Origin: Coriobacteriia bacterium | Lineage (GTDB): Bacteria; Actinomycetota; Coriobacteriia; Coriobacteriales; UMGS124 | Assembly (NCBI GenBank): GCA_018368455.1 | Contig: JAGZEG010000017.1 | Span: forward strand, 1 to 53,361 | Reading direction: 5' to 3' | Length of the DNA stretch: 53,361 bases | Part shown: positions 18,349-26,574 of the stretch, one piece after another | How positions within the stretch are numbered: position 1 is the first letter of the stretch | Layout of the letters: the number at the start of each line of letters is the position of its first letter | Notes under the pieces: model-generated | Database searches by the model: none | Seen by the model: only the letters and a program-made list of their open reading frames with translations | What the model was told of the DNA's origin: nothing | Translations under genes and position numbers: made by a program

Positions 18349-19433
18349 CACTGGTCGCCTCCCCCAAAGCCGTACTTGCGGCGCACCATGAGCCACACGA
18401 ACACCGGCGCGCCCACGAGGGCCGTCAGGATGCCGATCGGGATCTCGTGGTGCGGGATGACGACGCGGCACAGCACGTCGGCCCAGAGCAGGAAGATGGC
18501 GCCCACGACAGCCGCCAGCGGGACGAGCTTCTTGTGGTCCGTCCCAAACAGCATACGTACGATGTGCGGGATGACGAGGCCCACGAAGCCGATGATGCCC
18601 GCGGCGTACACGGCAAAGCCCACGAGCAGAGACGCGACGGCCAGGTAAACGATGCGCCGCCGCGTCAGGTCAGCACCGAGCGTCACGGCGGTCTCGTCGC
18701 CGAGCAGCATGAGGTTGAGCGCGCGGTGCTGCGACCAGAAGAACAGCGTGCCCAGCAGAGCAAGCACCAGCACGAGCCCGTTCGTCGGCCAATCCGCACC
18801 CGCAAGGCTGCCCATCGTCCAGCGCACGACCGCAGAGACGGCCCCGTCGTTCGTGTTGACGACGAACAGCAGGAAGTTCGAGACCGCCCCGCAGATGGCG
18901 GCCAGCGCCGTACCCGACAGCACGAGCTTCACACTCGTGGCGCGCCCGCCGACGTTGGCCATGGCCACGACGGCCATCGACGCGAGGAAGGCGCCGACGA
19001 ACGCGACGACGCCCTCGTAGCCGCTGCCCAGCGCCGCGCCGACACCAAGCAGGATGGCCAGCGTCGCGCCGAGCTGGGCACCGGACGAAACGCCCAGGAT
19101 GTAGGGGTCAGCCAGCGGGTTCTTGACGACGGCCTGCATGATGGCGCCCACGACCGCCAGGGCTGCCCCCACGGCGATGGCCAGCACGAGGCGGGGCAGA
19201 CGTACCTGCCACACGATGTCGCCCGTCGCCGTGCCGTCGCCGTAGAGGGACGCGTCGCCCAAGCCGGTGAGGTGGTAGAGGATGACGCCGTACACGTCAC
19301 CCACCGAGAGGTTGACCGAGCCGATCGTGACGGCCACGAGCAGCGAGCCCACGAGCACCGCCAGCAGCACTACCAGGGCGACGACCCACACGGCCCGGCC
19401 CCGGACGGCCCCGTTCTTGAGATCCACAGGCAC
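18348..19433 (-). CDS. ABC transporter permease, FecCD/BtuC family
   Basis: 361 residues if GTG 19433 is used. GGAAAGG lies almost against that GTG but is well placed for the second GTG at 19427 (two codons in), which I prefer as the real start. About ten membrane helices; family features include GAxMQxxVKNPLADPYILGVSSGA and GFVGLVIPHIVRMLFG. It pairs with the overlapping ATPase gene downstream and the binding-protein gene upstream (20 bp gap), a standard three-gene importer operon. Confidence 0.9.
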   Translation of the reverse strand: MPVDLKNGAVRGRAVWVVALVVLLAVLVGSLLVAVTIGSVNLSVGDVYGVILYHLTGLGDASLYGDGTATGDIVWQVRLPRLVLAIAVGAALAVVGAIMQAVVKNPLADPYILGVSSGAQLGATLAILLGVGAALGSGYEGVVAFVGAFLASMAVVAMANVGGRATSVKLVLSGTALAAICGAVSNFLLFVVNTNDGAVSAVVRWTMGSLAGADWPTNGLVLVLALLGTLFFWSQHRALNLMLLGDETAVTLGADLTRRRIVYLAVASLLVGFAVYAAGIIGFVGLVIPHIVRMLFGTDHKKLVPLAAVVGAIFLLWADVLCRVVIPHHEIPIGILTALVGAPVFVWLMVRRKYGFGGGDQ

Positions 19434-19453
19434 CCTTTCCCGCAGGCTCCGAC

Positions 19454-20590
19454 CTACTTGCCCGCAGCGTCGCCAGCGTGCGAGGCGGCAGCGGCGTCGC
19501 GAACGGCAGAGCCGGCGGCGCCCTCCTCATACAGCTCGGGATAGAGCGCCTCGGAGATGTCGAGGATGCCGTCGATCGTATGCAGGCCACTGCAGTAGAT
19601 GCCCGTAAGCGCCAGCGGGAAAACGCGGCCCTCCTTCACGGCCGTCAGGCTCGCGAACTTCGGGTTGTCCGTAATGTCCGCGACAGCCTCCTCGCCGGTC
19701 TTAAAGCCGTCGTACCACACCATGAAGATGGCGTCGGGATTGATGCCGATGAGGTCCTCCGCCGAGATGTTGGCTGTGTCCGAGCCCTTGCCCGCCGCCA
19801 GCTCGGCGCCGGCCTCCATGGCGACGTTGCCACCCAGCGTCATCTCGCTGTACACGCGGAAGCTGTCGTCCTCGTTCTCGAGCACGGCAACGCGGGGGTG
19901 CGTCGACTGCTGCGACGTGTAGTCCTGGATGCGTAGCACCTCGTCGAGCATCTCGTCAACGAGGGCCTGAGCCGCGTCCTGCTTGTCAAAGATGATGCCC
20001 AGCTGCTGGATGTCGCGCATCTCGTCGTAGATCGTCTGATAGTACGTGCCCGTCTTGCCGCGGCACGCGCTGTTGAGCGACATGTACGTGCCGCAGCCGC
20101 GCCCCTGCCAGAAGTCGACGTTGCCGAGGCGGTCGTCGGAGAACGTGCTGTACCAGCCTGAGATGAAGTCAGGCGACAGGGCGATGACGTCCTCCTTGGG
20201 CGGCATGGCGTCCTGGTAGGGAATCTGCTCGAAGTCGGCCTGGAGGTCACCGAGCGCCGACGGGTCGTCGAGGCCGAACGCGCACACGATGGCGTCCTTG
20301 AGGCCCAGGGCGAGCAGCGTCTCGATGTTGTTCTGGTCGATGGCCACAACGCGCTCCGGCGCCTTCTCGACCGTGTACTCGACCGGCTCGCGGTCGTAGG
20401 TGTACGTCGTGTACGTGTAGGGGTACATCGTGGGCCCGCCGATGCGCGGCAGGTCGGCGGCCGTCGTGCGCTCAGGCTCGCCGGACGAGCCCTCCTCCGC
20501 TGCAAGAACCACGCGCCCGCCCAACAACGAAGCACTCGCAAGCAGGGCCGATGCGACAATGAACGAGCGGCGAGAAACGCACAAAGACAT
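19454..20590 (-). CDS. Periplasmic-binding-protein-like metal-chelate binding protein with Tat-type signal (FecB/BtuF family)
   Basis: 378 residues; ATG 20590 is preceded by AAAGGAG. Residues 1-30 carry SRRSFIVASALLASASLLGG, a twin-arginine signal, and no lipobox Cys follows. The mature part has the Peripla_BP_2 features APERVVAIDQNNIETLLALGL and a central ISGWYSTF. In Gram-positive bacteria such proteins are usually lipoproteins, so the missing lipid anchor is unusual; folded export by Tat hints at a bound cofactor. It is the first gene of the importer operon. Confidence 0.85.
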   Translation of the reverse strand: MSLCVSRRSFIVASALLASASLLGGRVVLAAEEGSSGEPERTTAADLPRIGGPTMYPYTYTTYTYDREPVEYTVEKAPERVVAIDQNNIETLLALGLKDAIVCAFGLDDPSALGDLQADFEQIPYQDAMPPKEDVIALSPDFISGWYSTFSDDRLGNVDFWQGRGCGTYMSLNSACRGKTGTYYQTIYDEMRDIQQLGIIFDKQDAAQALVDEMLDEVLRIQDYTSQQSTHPRVAVLENEDDSFRVYSEMTLGGNVAMEAGAELAAGKGSDTANISAEDLIGINPDAIFMVWYDGFKTGEEAVADITDNPKFASLTAVKEGRVFPLALTGIYCSGLHTIDGILDISEALYPELYEEGAAGSAVRDAAAASHAGDAAGK

Positions 20591-20746
20591 GGGGGCTCCT
20601 TTGACGGCGACTATGCACAGCTCCCCATGATACGCCGGGCCTCTCTAGAATGGATATACCTCTCTCAGTTATCCTGCTATAGGGAAAACCTTTGGAATGC
20701 AGAAGGAGGCATCGCCAAACCGGCATTTCTTAGCGCGCGACCACAC

Positions 20747-20791
20747 GGCCTCCTACCTGCGGAAATACGACATATTCGCAGGTAGGAGGCC
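20747..20791. terminator. 15-bp perfect hairpin between MFS gene and ABC operon
   Basis: GGCCTCCTACCTGCG (20747-20761) and its exact reverse complement (20777-20791) flank a 15-base loop that itself has AATA/TATT. The plus-strand copy is followed by TTTTT a few bases on; the minus strand has no T run. It lies just past the stop of the MFS gene (minus), so it may be a terminator or a protein-binding palindrome ahead of the ABC operon. Confidence 0.5.
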
Positions 20792-20825
20792 ATGCTAAGT
20801 TTTTACGATTGGGCGATCCGCACCT

Positions 20826-22055
20826 CTACGAGCGGCGTCCCCGCGTCCGGGCGACCCGACGTGCGCCGAGCATCGCGATCGCGCCGCCCACCAGCACGCA
20901 CACGGATAGCACGAACGGCGCATGGACGTTGGCCTCGTAGATGAAGCCGGCGATCAGCGAGCCGCTCACCATGCCGAACGACTTTACCGACTGGAACAGG
21001 CCCGACACGCGGCCGTGTTCGGCGCCCGCATCCCGCATGGCCAGCGCCTGCAGCAATGGCAGGTACATGGAGTTGAACGTGTAGTACACCATGTTGAGCA
21101 CGAGGAACACCGGCATAGAGCCCGCCCCCACGGCCACGGCGAGCACGACGGCGCACAGCCCCAGCACGATCGCCACAGAGCGTTCCGGGTCGCGCCCGCG
21201 CTGCAGCCGCAGGCCAATGCCCAGGTTGGCGCAGAAGCCCAGCACGCCCATGACGGCGTAGATGGCCCCGTTGTACGTCGTGGGGAACCCGTACTGGTCG
21301 CGCAGGTAGTAGTTGAACGAGTTGTCGAATGACGACGTGGACGTACAGGCCAGAAGTTCCGCCAGCAGAAACAGCACCATCCAGGGCGACAGCAGATCGC
21401 GCGTGCCAGCAAAGGCCGCCAGCGGGTTGGCGTTGCGCACAGTGAGGCGCACGTCGGAGCGCGTGAAGTGAGGGCCCTCCCCCATGAGAACAAACGCCGC
21501 CGCACCCGTGAGCACGAGCAGGAAGAACTGCAGCACGAACGAGCGCGCCGGGTCGTCGACGCCGACGAGCCCGCCGACCGTGTAGCCGAGCGCCGTGGCC
21601 GTGACCTGCGTCGCGCCGTAGATGGACATGGAGCGGCCCATCTTGGACGGCTCGGTGACGTCGGCGACGTACGCCATGGCGCACACGAGCGCACCCGAGC
21701 AGAACGCCCCGGCGGCAAAGCGCGCAAACAGGATCGTCGGGACGGTCGTGCTCACGCAGAACGCGAGCTGCGAGCAGCCGTAGAGAGCCGTTGTGGCCGC
21801 AAGCGTCGGGACGCGGCCCACGCGGTCGGACACGACGCCCCACAGCGGAGAGAACGAGAACAGGCCGAACGCCATGGCGGCGTAGGCGGCGCCGAATATC
21901 CAGTCGGGCAGGCCGAGCGCGATGTAGAACGCCGGCTCGACGGGGTGGACCATGTTTGCGCCGATGGCCTCGAGCCACATGACGACGCATACGACGGCAA
22001 ACGACGGTCGCCGGAAGCGACCCAGGGTCTGTCCTACCTTCTCACGCACGCTCAC
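20826..22055 (-). CDS. Major facilitator superfamily transporter (paralogue 1)
   Basis: 409 residues from GTG 22055, chosen because GGAGG lies 8 bases upstream; the longer open frame to 22328 would run through the terminator of the next gene. Twelve hydrophobic segments. The loop 2-3 motif is GVVSDRVGRVPT, a typical MFS signature. Very similar to the transporter at 22777-24222 across the whole length, sharing VHPVEPAFYIALGLPDWIFG and FDNSFNYYLRDQ, so the two arose by duplication. The substrate is unknown; multidrug-type efflux or small-molecule export is possible. Confidence 0.8.
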   Translation of the reverse strand: MSVREKVGQTLGRFRRPSFAVVCVVMWLEAIGANMVHPVEPAFYIALGLPDWIFGAAYAAMAFGLFSFSPLWGVVSDRVGRVPTLAATTALYGCSQLAFCVSTTVPTILFARFAAGAFCSGALVCAMAYVADVTEPSKMGRSMSIYGATQVTATALGYTVGGLVGVDDPARSFVLQFFLLVLTGAAAFVLMGEGPHFTRSDVRLTVRNANPLAAFAGTRDLLSPWMVLFLLAELLACTSTSSFDNSFNYYLRDQYGFPTTYNGAIYAVMGVLGFCANLGIGLRLQRGRDPERSVAIVLGLCAVVLAVAVGAGSMPVFLVLNMVYYTFNSMYLPLLQALAMRDAGAEHGRVSGLFQSVKSFGMVSGSLIAGFIYEANVHAPFVLSVCVLVGGAIAMLGARRVARTRGRRS

Positions 22056-22134
22056 TGCCCGGAACCTCCGCTGTCGCCTGCTCGATCGGCGCGCCATCAT
22101 AGCGCGACGACCCGCTGCGTCGCTGACAGCCCAC

Positions 22135-22186
22135 AAAAAAGACCCGCCCGCCGTCGGGGCACGCAGCCTCCAATGGCGGGCGGGTC
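22135..22186 (-). terminator. Rho-independent terminator of the deformylase-like gene
   Basis: GACCCGCCCGCC (22141-22152) pairs perfectly with GGCGGGCGGGTC (22175-22186); on the minus strand the stem is followed by TTTTTT (22140-22135). Confidence 0.9.
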
Positions 22187-22212
22187 GAGCGGGACGTGCT
22201 GGGCGGCAGCCT

Positions 22213-22632
22213 TTAGACGAGCAGACCGGCGCAGTGATCGACGGCGTGCTGAATGATCTCGGCCGTCCAGTCCCCGAACTTCTTCTGGCGCGCGACGAGC
22301 TTGCCGTCAACGAGCTCCTCGTAAGCAACGATGATGCGCTTGAAGCGCTTGACCTCGCTGTCGTAGGACAGAGACAGGCAGCTCTCCGTGGCCAGGTAGG
22401 GAATCATGGCCTGCTTGATCTGCGGGTTGAACATGATGGCAACGCCTCGCGACCCGGCGTCGTACGCGATGACGGCCTTGTCGTAGCCGATCTGGTTCGC
22501 AGCGAGGCAAGCACAGTTATCCAGGGACGCCATCGTGTCGCGCAGGTCCTCGGCGATGCTCGCGTCATCGGCCGTGGCCGGGGCGAGCGGCTTGGCGAGG
22601 AAGTCGGTGTCCTTGACGAGCTCCTTGATCAT
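22213..22632 (-). CDS. Peptide-deformylase-like protein with altered catalytic motif
   Basis: 139 residues, in the size range of short, non-standard deformylases. Motif 1 reads CLAANQIG (normally GxAAxQxG) and motif 2 reads ESCLSL (normally EGCLS, with the metal-binding Cys kept). Motif 3 reads QHAVDHCAG, where the family has HExDH. The catalytic Glu is therefore Ala (codon GCC), while both His metal ligands remain. True deformylases remove the N-formyl group from new proteins and need that Glu, so this copy is probably inactive or has another role. It lies between two paralogous MFS genes on the same strand and ends in its own terminator. Confidence 0.8.
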   Translation of the reverse strand: MIKELVKDTDFLAKPLAPATADDASIAEDLRDTMASLDNCACLAANQIGYDKAVIAYDAGSRGVAIMFNPQIKQAMIPYLATESCLSLSYDSEVKRFKRIIVAYEELVDGKLVARQKKFGDWTAEIIQHAVDHCAGLLV

Positions 22633-22776
22633 GGTGATCCAATCGTATCGGGGTTCTCTTGCGCACCTGCGGGAATCTGGCCCGCAGCGTGCGTCCGTCC
22701 ATCATAGGGGATTGCGCTCCCCCACGTGTCCGGCTCTCCCCCGTACGCACCGAAGTTCCGTGCGGGGGCCGGGAAC

Positions 22777-24222
22777 CTACGCCCGGCGCCTCCTACCACG
22801 GGTACGCGCGATGCGGCGCGCTGCAACGGCACAGCAGGCAGCGAGCAGGAAAGACGCCGCCGCCATGACGAACGGCACGCGGGGATCGGCCTCGTACACA
22901 AAGCCGGCCACGAGCGCGCCCACGACCATGCCGAGCGACTTCACCGACTGGAACAGGCCGGACACGCGTCCGTGGCCGTCGGGGTCGCCCTCGATGGCAA
23001 GCGCCTGCATCAGCGGCAGGTACAGGGAGTTGAAGACGTAGAACAGCATGTTCAGCCCGAGGTAGAGTGGCATGTTTGCCGCAAGCAGCGTCGAACCAAG
23101 CACGGCAGCCGCACAGACGAGCACGACAGACAGCGGCCCCTCCGTGTCGCGCGAGCGCTGCAAGCGCAGGCCGATCGTCACGTTAGCAACGAGGCCGAGC
23201 ACGCCGACGGCGGCGTAGATGTAGCCGTTGTACGTCGTGGGGAAGCCGAACTGATCGCGCAGGTAGTAGTTGAACGAGTTGTCGAACGCTGCCGAGGCGA
23301 GGCAGGCAAGCGTCGTTGCGGACAGGAAGGCGACCATCCACGGCGAGAGAATGGCGCGCGTGTCGGCAAACGCCGCCAGCGGGTTGGCGCTCGCCAGCGT
23401 CAGACGTCGATCGGAGCGATGGAAGCCCTGCCCGTCGACGAGCAGGACAACGGCTCCGAGCGCGACGGCGGCCAGGATGAAGAACTGCAGCACGAATGAG
23501 CGGCCCGGGTCGTCCTGGCCCACGATGCCACCCACGAGATAGCCCAGGGCCGTGCAGAAGCTCTGGACGGCGGCGAATATCGACATGCGCCGGCCGCACG
23601 CGCCCGCGTCGGAGATGTCGGCGACGAACGCCATGGCGGCAACGCCGCACCCCGAGCAGAACGCACCGGCAGCCAGGCGCGCGAGCAGGATGGTCGGAAC
23701 GGTCGTGCTCACGAGGAACGCGAGCTGGGCCAGGCCGTAGAGCAGCATCGTCACCGCGAGCGTCGGCACGCGGCCCAGGCGGTCGGAGATGACGCCCCAA
23801 AACGGAGAGAAGGCGAACAGTCCGAACGCCATGGCCGCAAACGCCGCGCCGAATATCCAGTCGGGCAAGCCGAGCGCGATGTAGAACGCCGGCTCGACGG
23901 GATGCACGACGTTGGCCGCGATGGACTCCAGGCCGAAGAGCACGCACAGAATTGCGAATGATGGCCGCCCCCAGCGTCTGAGGAAGCCCTTCCGAGCGGG
24001 AGGCGCCGCGGGAGACGAAGGTTCCACGCGGGCGGAAACCGCTGCGGGGGCTGAGGAGGCCGCGCCGGCTGGAGGCGCCGCGGAAGTGGAGGGTCTCGCG
24101 GGTGTAGAACACGCACCGCAGGCCGCAGACGCCGAGGAATCGGGAGACATCACGGTCGGACGCTCCGACTGCGTCGGGCTCCTACCGATCGAGATGCCAT
24201 CCACGCCGTATTCGCTAGCCAT
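22777..24222 (-). CDS. Major facilitator superfamily transporter (paralogue 2) with long Ala/Pro-rich N-terminus
   Basis: 481 residues from ATG 24222 (GAGGGCG upstream); the open frame continues to 24516 but lacks a better start. Residues 1-75 are a low-complexity Ala/Ser/Pro tail, then a 12-helix MFS core begins at about GRPSFAILCVLFGLE. The loop motif is GVISDRLGRVPT. Closely related to paralogue 1 at 20826-22055, which lacks the tail. A start inside the tail (for example Met 25) is possible. Substrate unknown. Confidence 0.8.
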   Translation of the reverse strand: MASEYGVDGISIGRSPTQSERPTVMSPDSSASAACGACSTPARPSTSAAPPAGAASSAPAAVSARVEPSSPAAPPARKGFLRRWGRPSFAILCVLFGLESIAANVVHPVEPAFYIALGLPDWIFGAAFAAMAFGLFAFSPFWGVISDRLGRVPTLAVTMLLYGLAQLAFLVSTTVPTILLARLAAGAFCSGCGVAAMAFVADISDAGACGRRMSIFAAVQSFCTALGYLVGGIVGQDDPGRSFVLQFFILAAVALGAVVLLVDGQGFHRSDRRLTLASANPLAAFADTRAILSPWMVAFLSATTLACLASAAFDNSFNYYLRDQFGFPTTYNGYIYAAVGVLGLVANVTIGLRLQRSRDTEGPLSVVLVCAAAVLGSTLLAANMPLYLGLNMLFYVFNSLYLPLMQALAIEGDPDGHGRVSGLFQSVKSLGMVVGALVAGFVYEADPRVPFVMAAASFLLAACCAVAARRIARTRGRRRRA

Positions 24223-24975
24223 CGTCGCCGCCCTCGCGCTCGTCCGTCTCTCCCGTGTCGCTGCCCGCCATGGCACGCGCCATGCGACGGAGCAGTGCCT
24301 CATCATCGGCCAGAGAGAGCGGCGCGAAGGTCCGCGGGTGCAACTTCGACAAAGCTCCGTATGCGCAGGTAAGGATTTGGCGTCGGCAGCCCTCCCCCTC
24401 ATCGCGAGGGCAGCGCTGCACGCGAACGGGCCCTGGCTGGACAAGAAGTCGAGCTGTGTATGGCCGCCTCCCCGCAACAGGCGACAGTTCGTGCCCGCTT
24501 CGACAGCCATACCCACGCATGCGCACTAAACCCGCAGGTCAGCGCACCGCCCACAACAGGATGCAATCCACTGCCCGAGGGGCCGGCATGCATGACTCGC
24601 GTTTTTGCCCGTTTTCGTCTGCGCTCGCGGTGCGGGCCGTCCCTGCCAGCCGACCAGGCGCGCACGGCCCACGTTCTTGCCCGGCTTCGCACAACGCGAG
24701 GCCGCCCCCCGCGCGCGCCCCGCCCCCCGCCCGGCAGCCTCGCATGCGCAGCTCACGTTTTCGCTCGGTCTCGCGATGTGGGGCCGTCCCCGCTCGCTGC
24801 CGGCGCATCGGCTCACGCGCCTCACGCGCCGGCCCGGCATGCACGGCTCCCATTTGCGCCCAGCCCCGCGCGGCGAGGGCGTCACTTCGCCCGCCTCCGC
24901 GCGCCTGCCCAGCTTGTCCGACTCTCGGCCTCGCACGACGAGGGCGATACCTCCGCTCGCGCGGGCGCCCCGTCC
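24223..24975. repeat. Gene-free stretch with degenerate tandem repeats (24585-24900)
   Basis: No reading frame here has credible coding character. Four imperfect units begin at 24585, 24657, 24741 and 24836. Each follows the pattern G(G/C)CATGCxxGxCTCxCGTTTTxGC followed by a C-rich tail. Spacing rises from 72 to 84 to 95 bp. Read on the minus strand, the units encode recurring Lys-Asn-Val-type and Cys-Ala-Cys-type fragments, but these look like repeat shadows rather than a protein. Confidence 0.5.
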
Positions 24976-26574
24976 CTAGCTGCGCGCGCGACGCAGAGCC
25001 GCGTACCAACCTGCAAGCCGCTCGGCGCGCAGGGCTTCCCCCATGGCCGGCTCGAAGCGCGCCGCAGGCTCGCCGGCGTTGGCGCGCAGCTCGTCGAGGT
25101 CGCGCCAGAAGCCGACGCCCAGACCCGCCAGATAGGCGGCGCCCAGCGCGGTTGCCTCACACGTCCGGGGCCGCACGACGGGACAACCGAGCAGGTCGGC
25201 CTGCCACTGCATCGTGAAGCCATTCATGGAGCCGCCGCCGTCGACGGCCAGGTGCGCCAGCGCCCCGGCGTCGGGGAAGTCGCGGCGCATGGCCTCGATG
25301 ACGTCGTGCGTCTGGTAGGCGATGCTCTCGAGCGCCGCGCGCACGAAGTGGGCCTTCGAGCAGCCGCGCGTCAAACCGCACACGACGCCACGCGCATCGG
25401 CGTCCCACCACGGCGCACCCAGGCCCGTGAATGCCGGCACGACGTAGACGCCCGCCGTATCGCTCACCGACGCCGCCAGCGCCTCCGTCTCCTCGGCCGT
25501 ACGCACGAGATCCATCTCGTCGCGCAGCCACTGCACGACGGATCCCGCGTTGAACACCGACCCCTCGAGCGCATAACGCACCGGAGCTCCCGCCGGCGTC
25601 GCCGCGACAGTCGTGACGAGGCCATTCTCCGAGCGCGCCGGCACCTCGCCCGTGTTCATGAGCACGAAGCATCCCGTGCCGTACGTCGCCTTGACATCGC
25701 CCGCCTCGAAGCAGCCATGGCCGAACAGAGAAGCCTGCTGGTCGCCCGCGACGCCAGTGATAGGCGGGCAGGCCGGCATGATGTCGGCGCTCACGCGGCC
25801 GTAGTCGTCCGTCGACGCCAGGACGCGCGGAAGCATGGAGCGAGGGACGCCGAAGAGCTCGAGCAACTCGTCGTCCCAGTCGAGCTCGTGGATGTTGTAC
25901 AACATCGTGCGGCTCGCGTTCGTGCGATCCGTCGCGTGGACGGGGGTGCCGCAGGCCTGCGCCCCGCCCGTCAGGTTCCAGATGAGCCAGCTGTCAACGG
26001 TGCCGAACAGCAGCTCGCCGCGTTCCGCCCGCTCCCGAGCCCCGGGCACGTTGTCGAGCACCCACGCCAGCTTGCTCGCTGAGAAGTACGGGTCGAGCAC
26101 GAGGCCCGTCTTGGCGGCGATCGTCGGGGCGAGGCCGCGCTCACGCAGCTCGGCGATGCGTGGCTCCGTGCGCCGGCACTGCCAGCACAGCGCGTTGCAC
26201 ACCGGCTCGCCCGTGCGGCGATCCCACACGACGACAGTCTCGCGCTGGTTCGTGATGCCCACGGCGGCGATGCGCTCAGAGTGGATGCCGCTCGCGAACT
26301 GCACCTCCGAGATCGTCGCGATCTGGCGGGCCAGGATCTCACGCGGGTCGTGCTCAACCCAACCCGGCTGGGGATAGTGCTGCGTGATGGGCTGCGACGC
26401 CTGGGCAACCGGCGTGCCGTGGGCGTCGAACAGGATGGCGCGCACCGACGTCGTGCCCGAGTCGAGCGCCAGCACATAGGAGGCACCCGAGTCGGAGACG
26501 GCCCGCACGCCCGCATCCGGTGCGGCAGGACTTCCGACCCGTAGGTTCTCCGGGCGCTCGCCTGTCATCGTCAT
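24976..26574 (-). CDS. glpK: Glycerol kinase
   Basis: 532 residues from ATG 26574, which overlaps the upstream hydrolase stop as ATGA and has AAAGGGA upstream; ATG 26568 is the alternative. FGGY-family kinase: DSGTTSVRAILFD near residue 35, EHDP, ITNQRET, the substrate-site DRTNASRTML, and the C-terminal ATPase segment AVDGGGSMNGFTMQWQADLL. It phosphorylates glycerol to sn-glycerol 3-phosphate in the cytoplasm. The N-terminus is about 30 residues longer than usual. No glycerol-3-phosphate dehydrogenase or glycerol facilitator gene is in this window. Confidence 0.95.
   Translation of the reverse strand: MTMTGERPENLRVGSPAAPDAGVRAVSDSGASYVLALDSGTTSVRAILFDAHGTPVAQASQPITQHYPQPGWVEHDPREILARQIATISEVQFASGIHSERIAAVGITNQRETVVVWDRRTGEPVCNALCWQCRRTEPRIAELRERGLAPTIAAKTGLVLDPYFSASKLAWVLDNVPGARERAERGELLFGTVDSWLIWNLTGGAQACGTPVHATDRTNASRTMLYNIHELDWDDELLELFGVPRSMLPRVLASTDDYGRVSADIMPACPPITGVAGDQQASLFGHGCFEAGDVKATYGTGCFVLMNTGEVPARSENGLVTTVAATPAGAPVRYALEGSVFNAGSVVQWLRDEMDLVRTAEETEALAASVSDTAGVYVVPAFTGLGAPWWDADARGVVCGLTRGCSKAHFVRAALESIAYQTHDVIEAMRRDFPDAGALAHLAVDGGGSMNGFTMQWQADLLGCPVVRPRTCEATALGAAYLAGLGVGFWRDLDELRANAGEPAARFEPAMGEALRAERLAGWYAALRRARS

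Noticed and set aside
18330..19544. 404-codon plus-strand frame opposite the ABC permease
   Set aside because: His/Arg/Asp-rich antisense shadow.
22056..22328. N-terminal extension of MFS paralogue 1 to 22328
   Set aside because: It would read through the terminator and end of the deformylase-like gene; GTG 22055 has a good ribosome site.
24460..26082. 540-codon plus-strand frame over the gap and glpK
   Set aside because: No ribosome site or domain; mostly antisense to glycerol kinase and the degenerate repeats.
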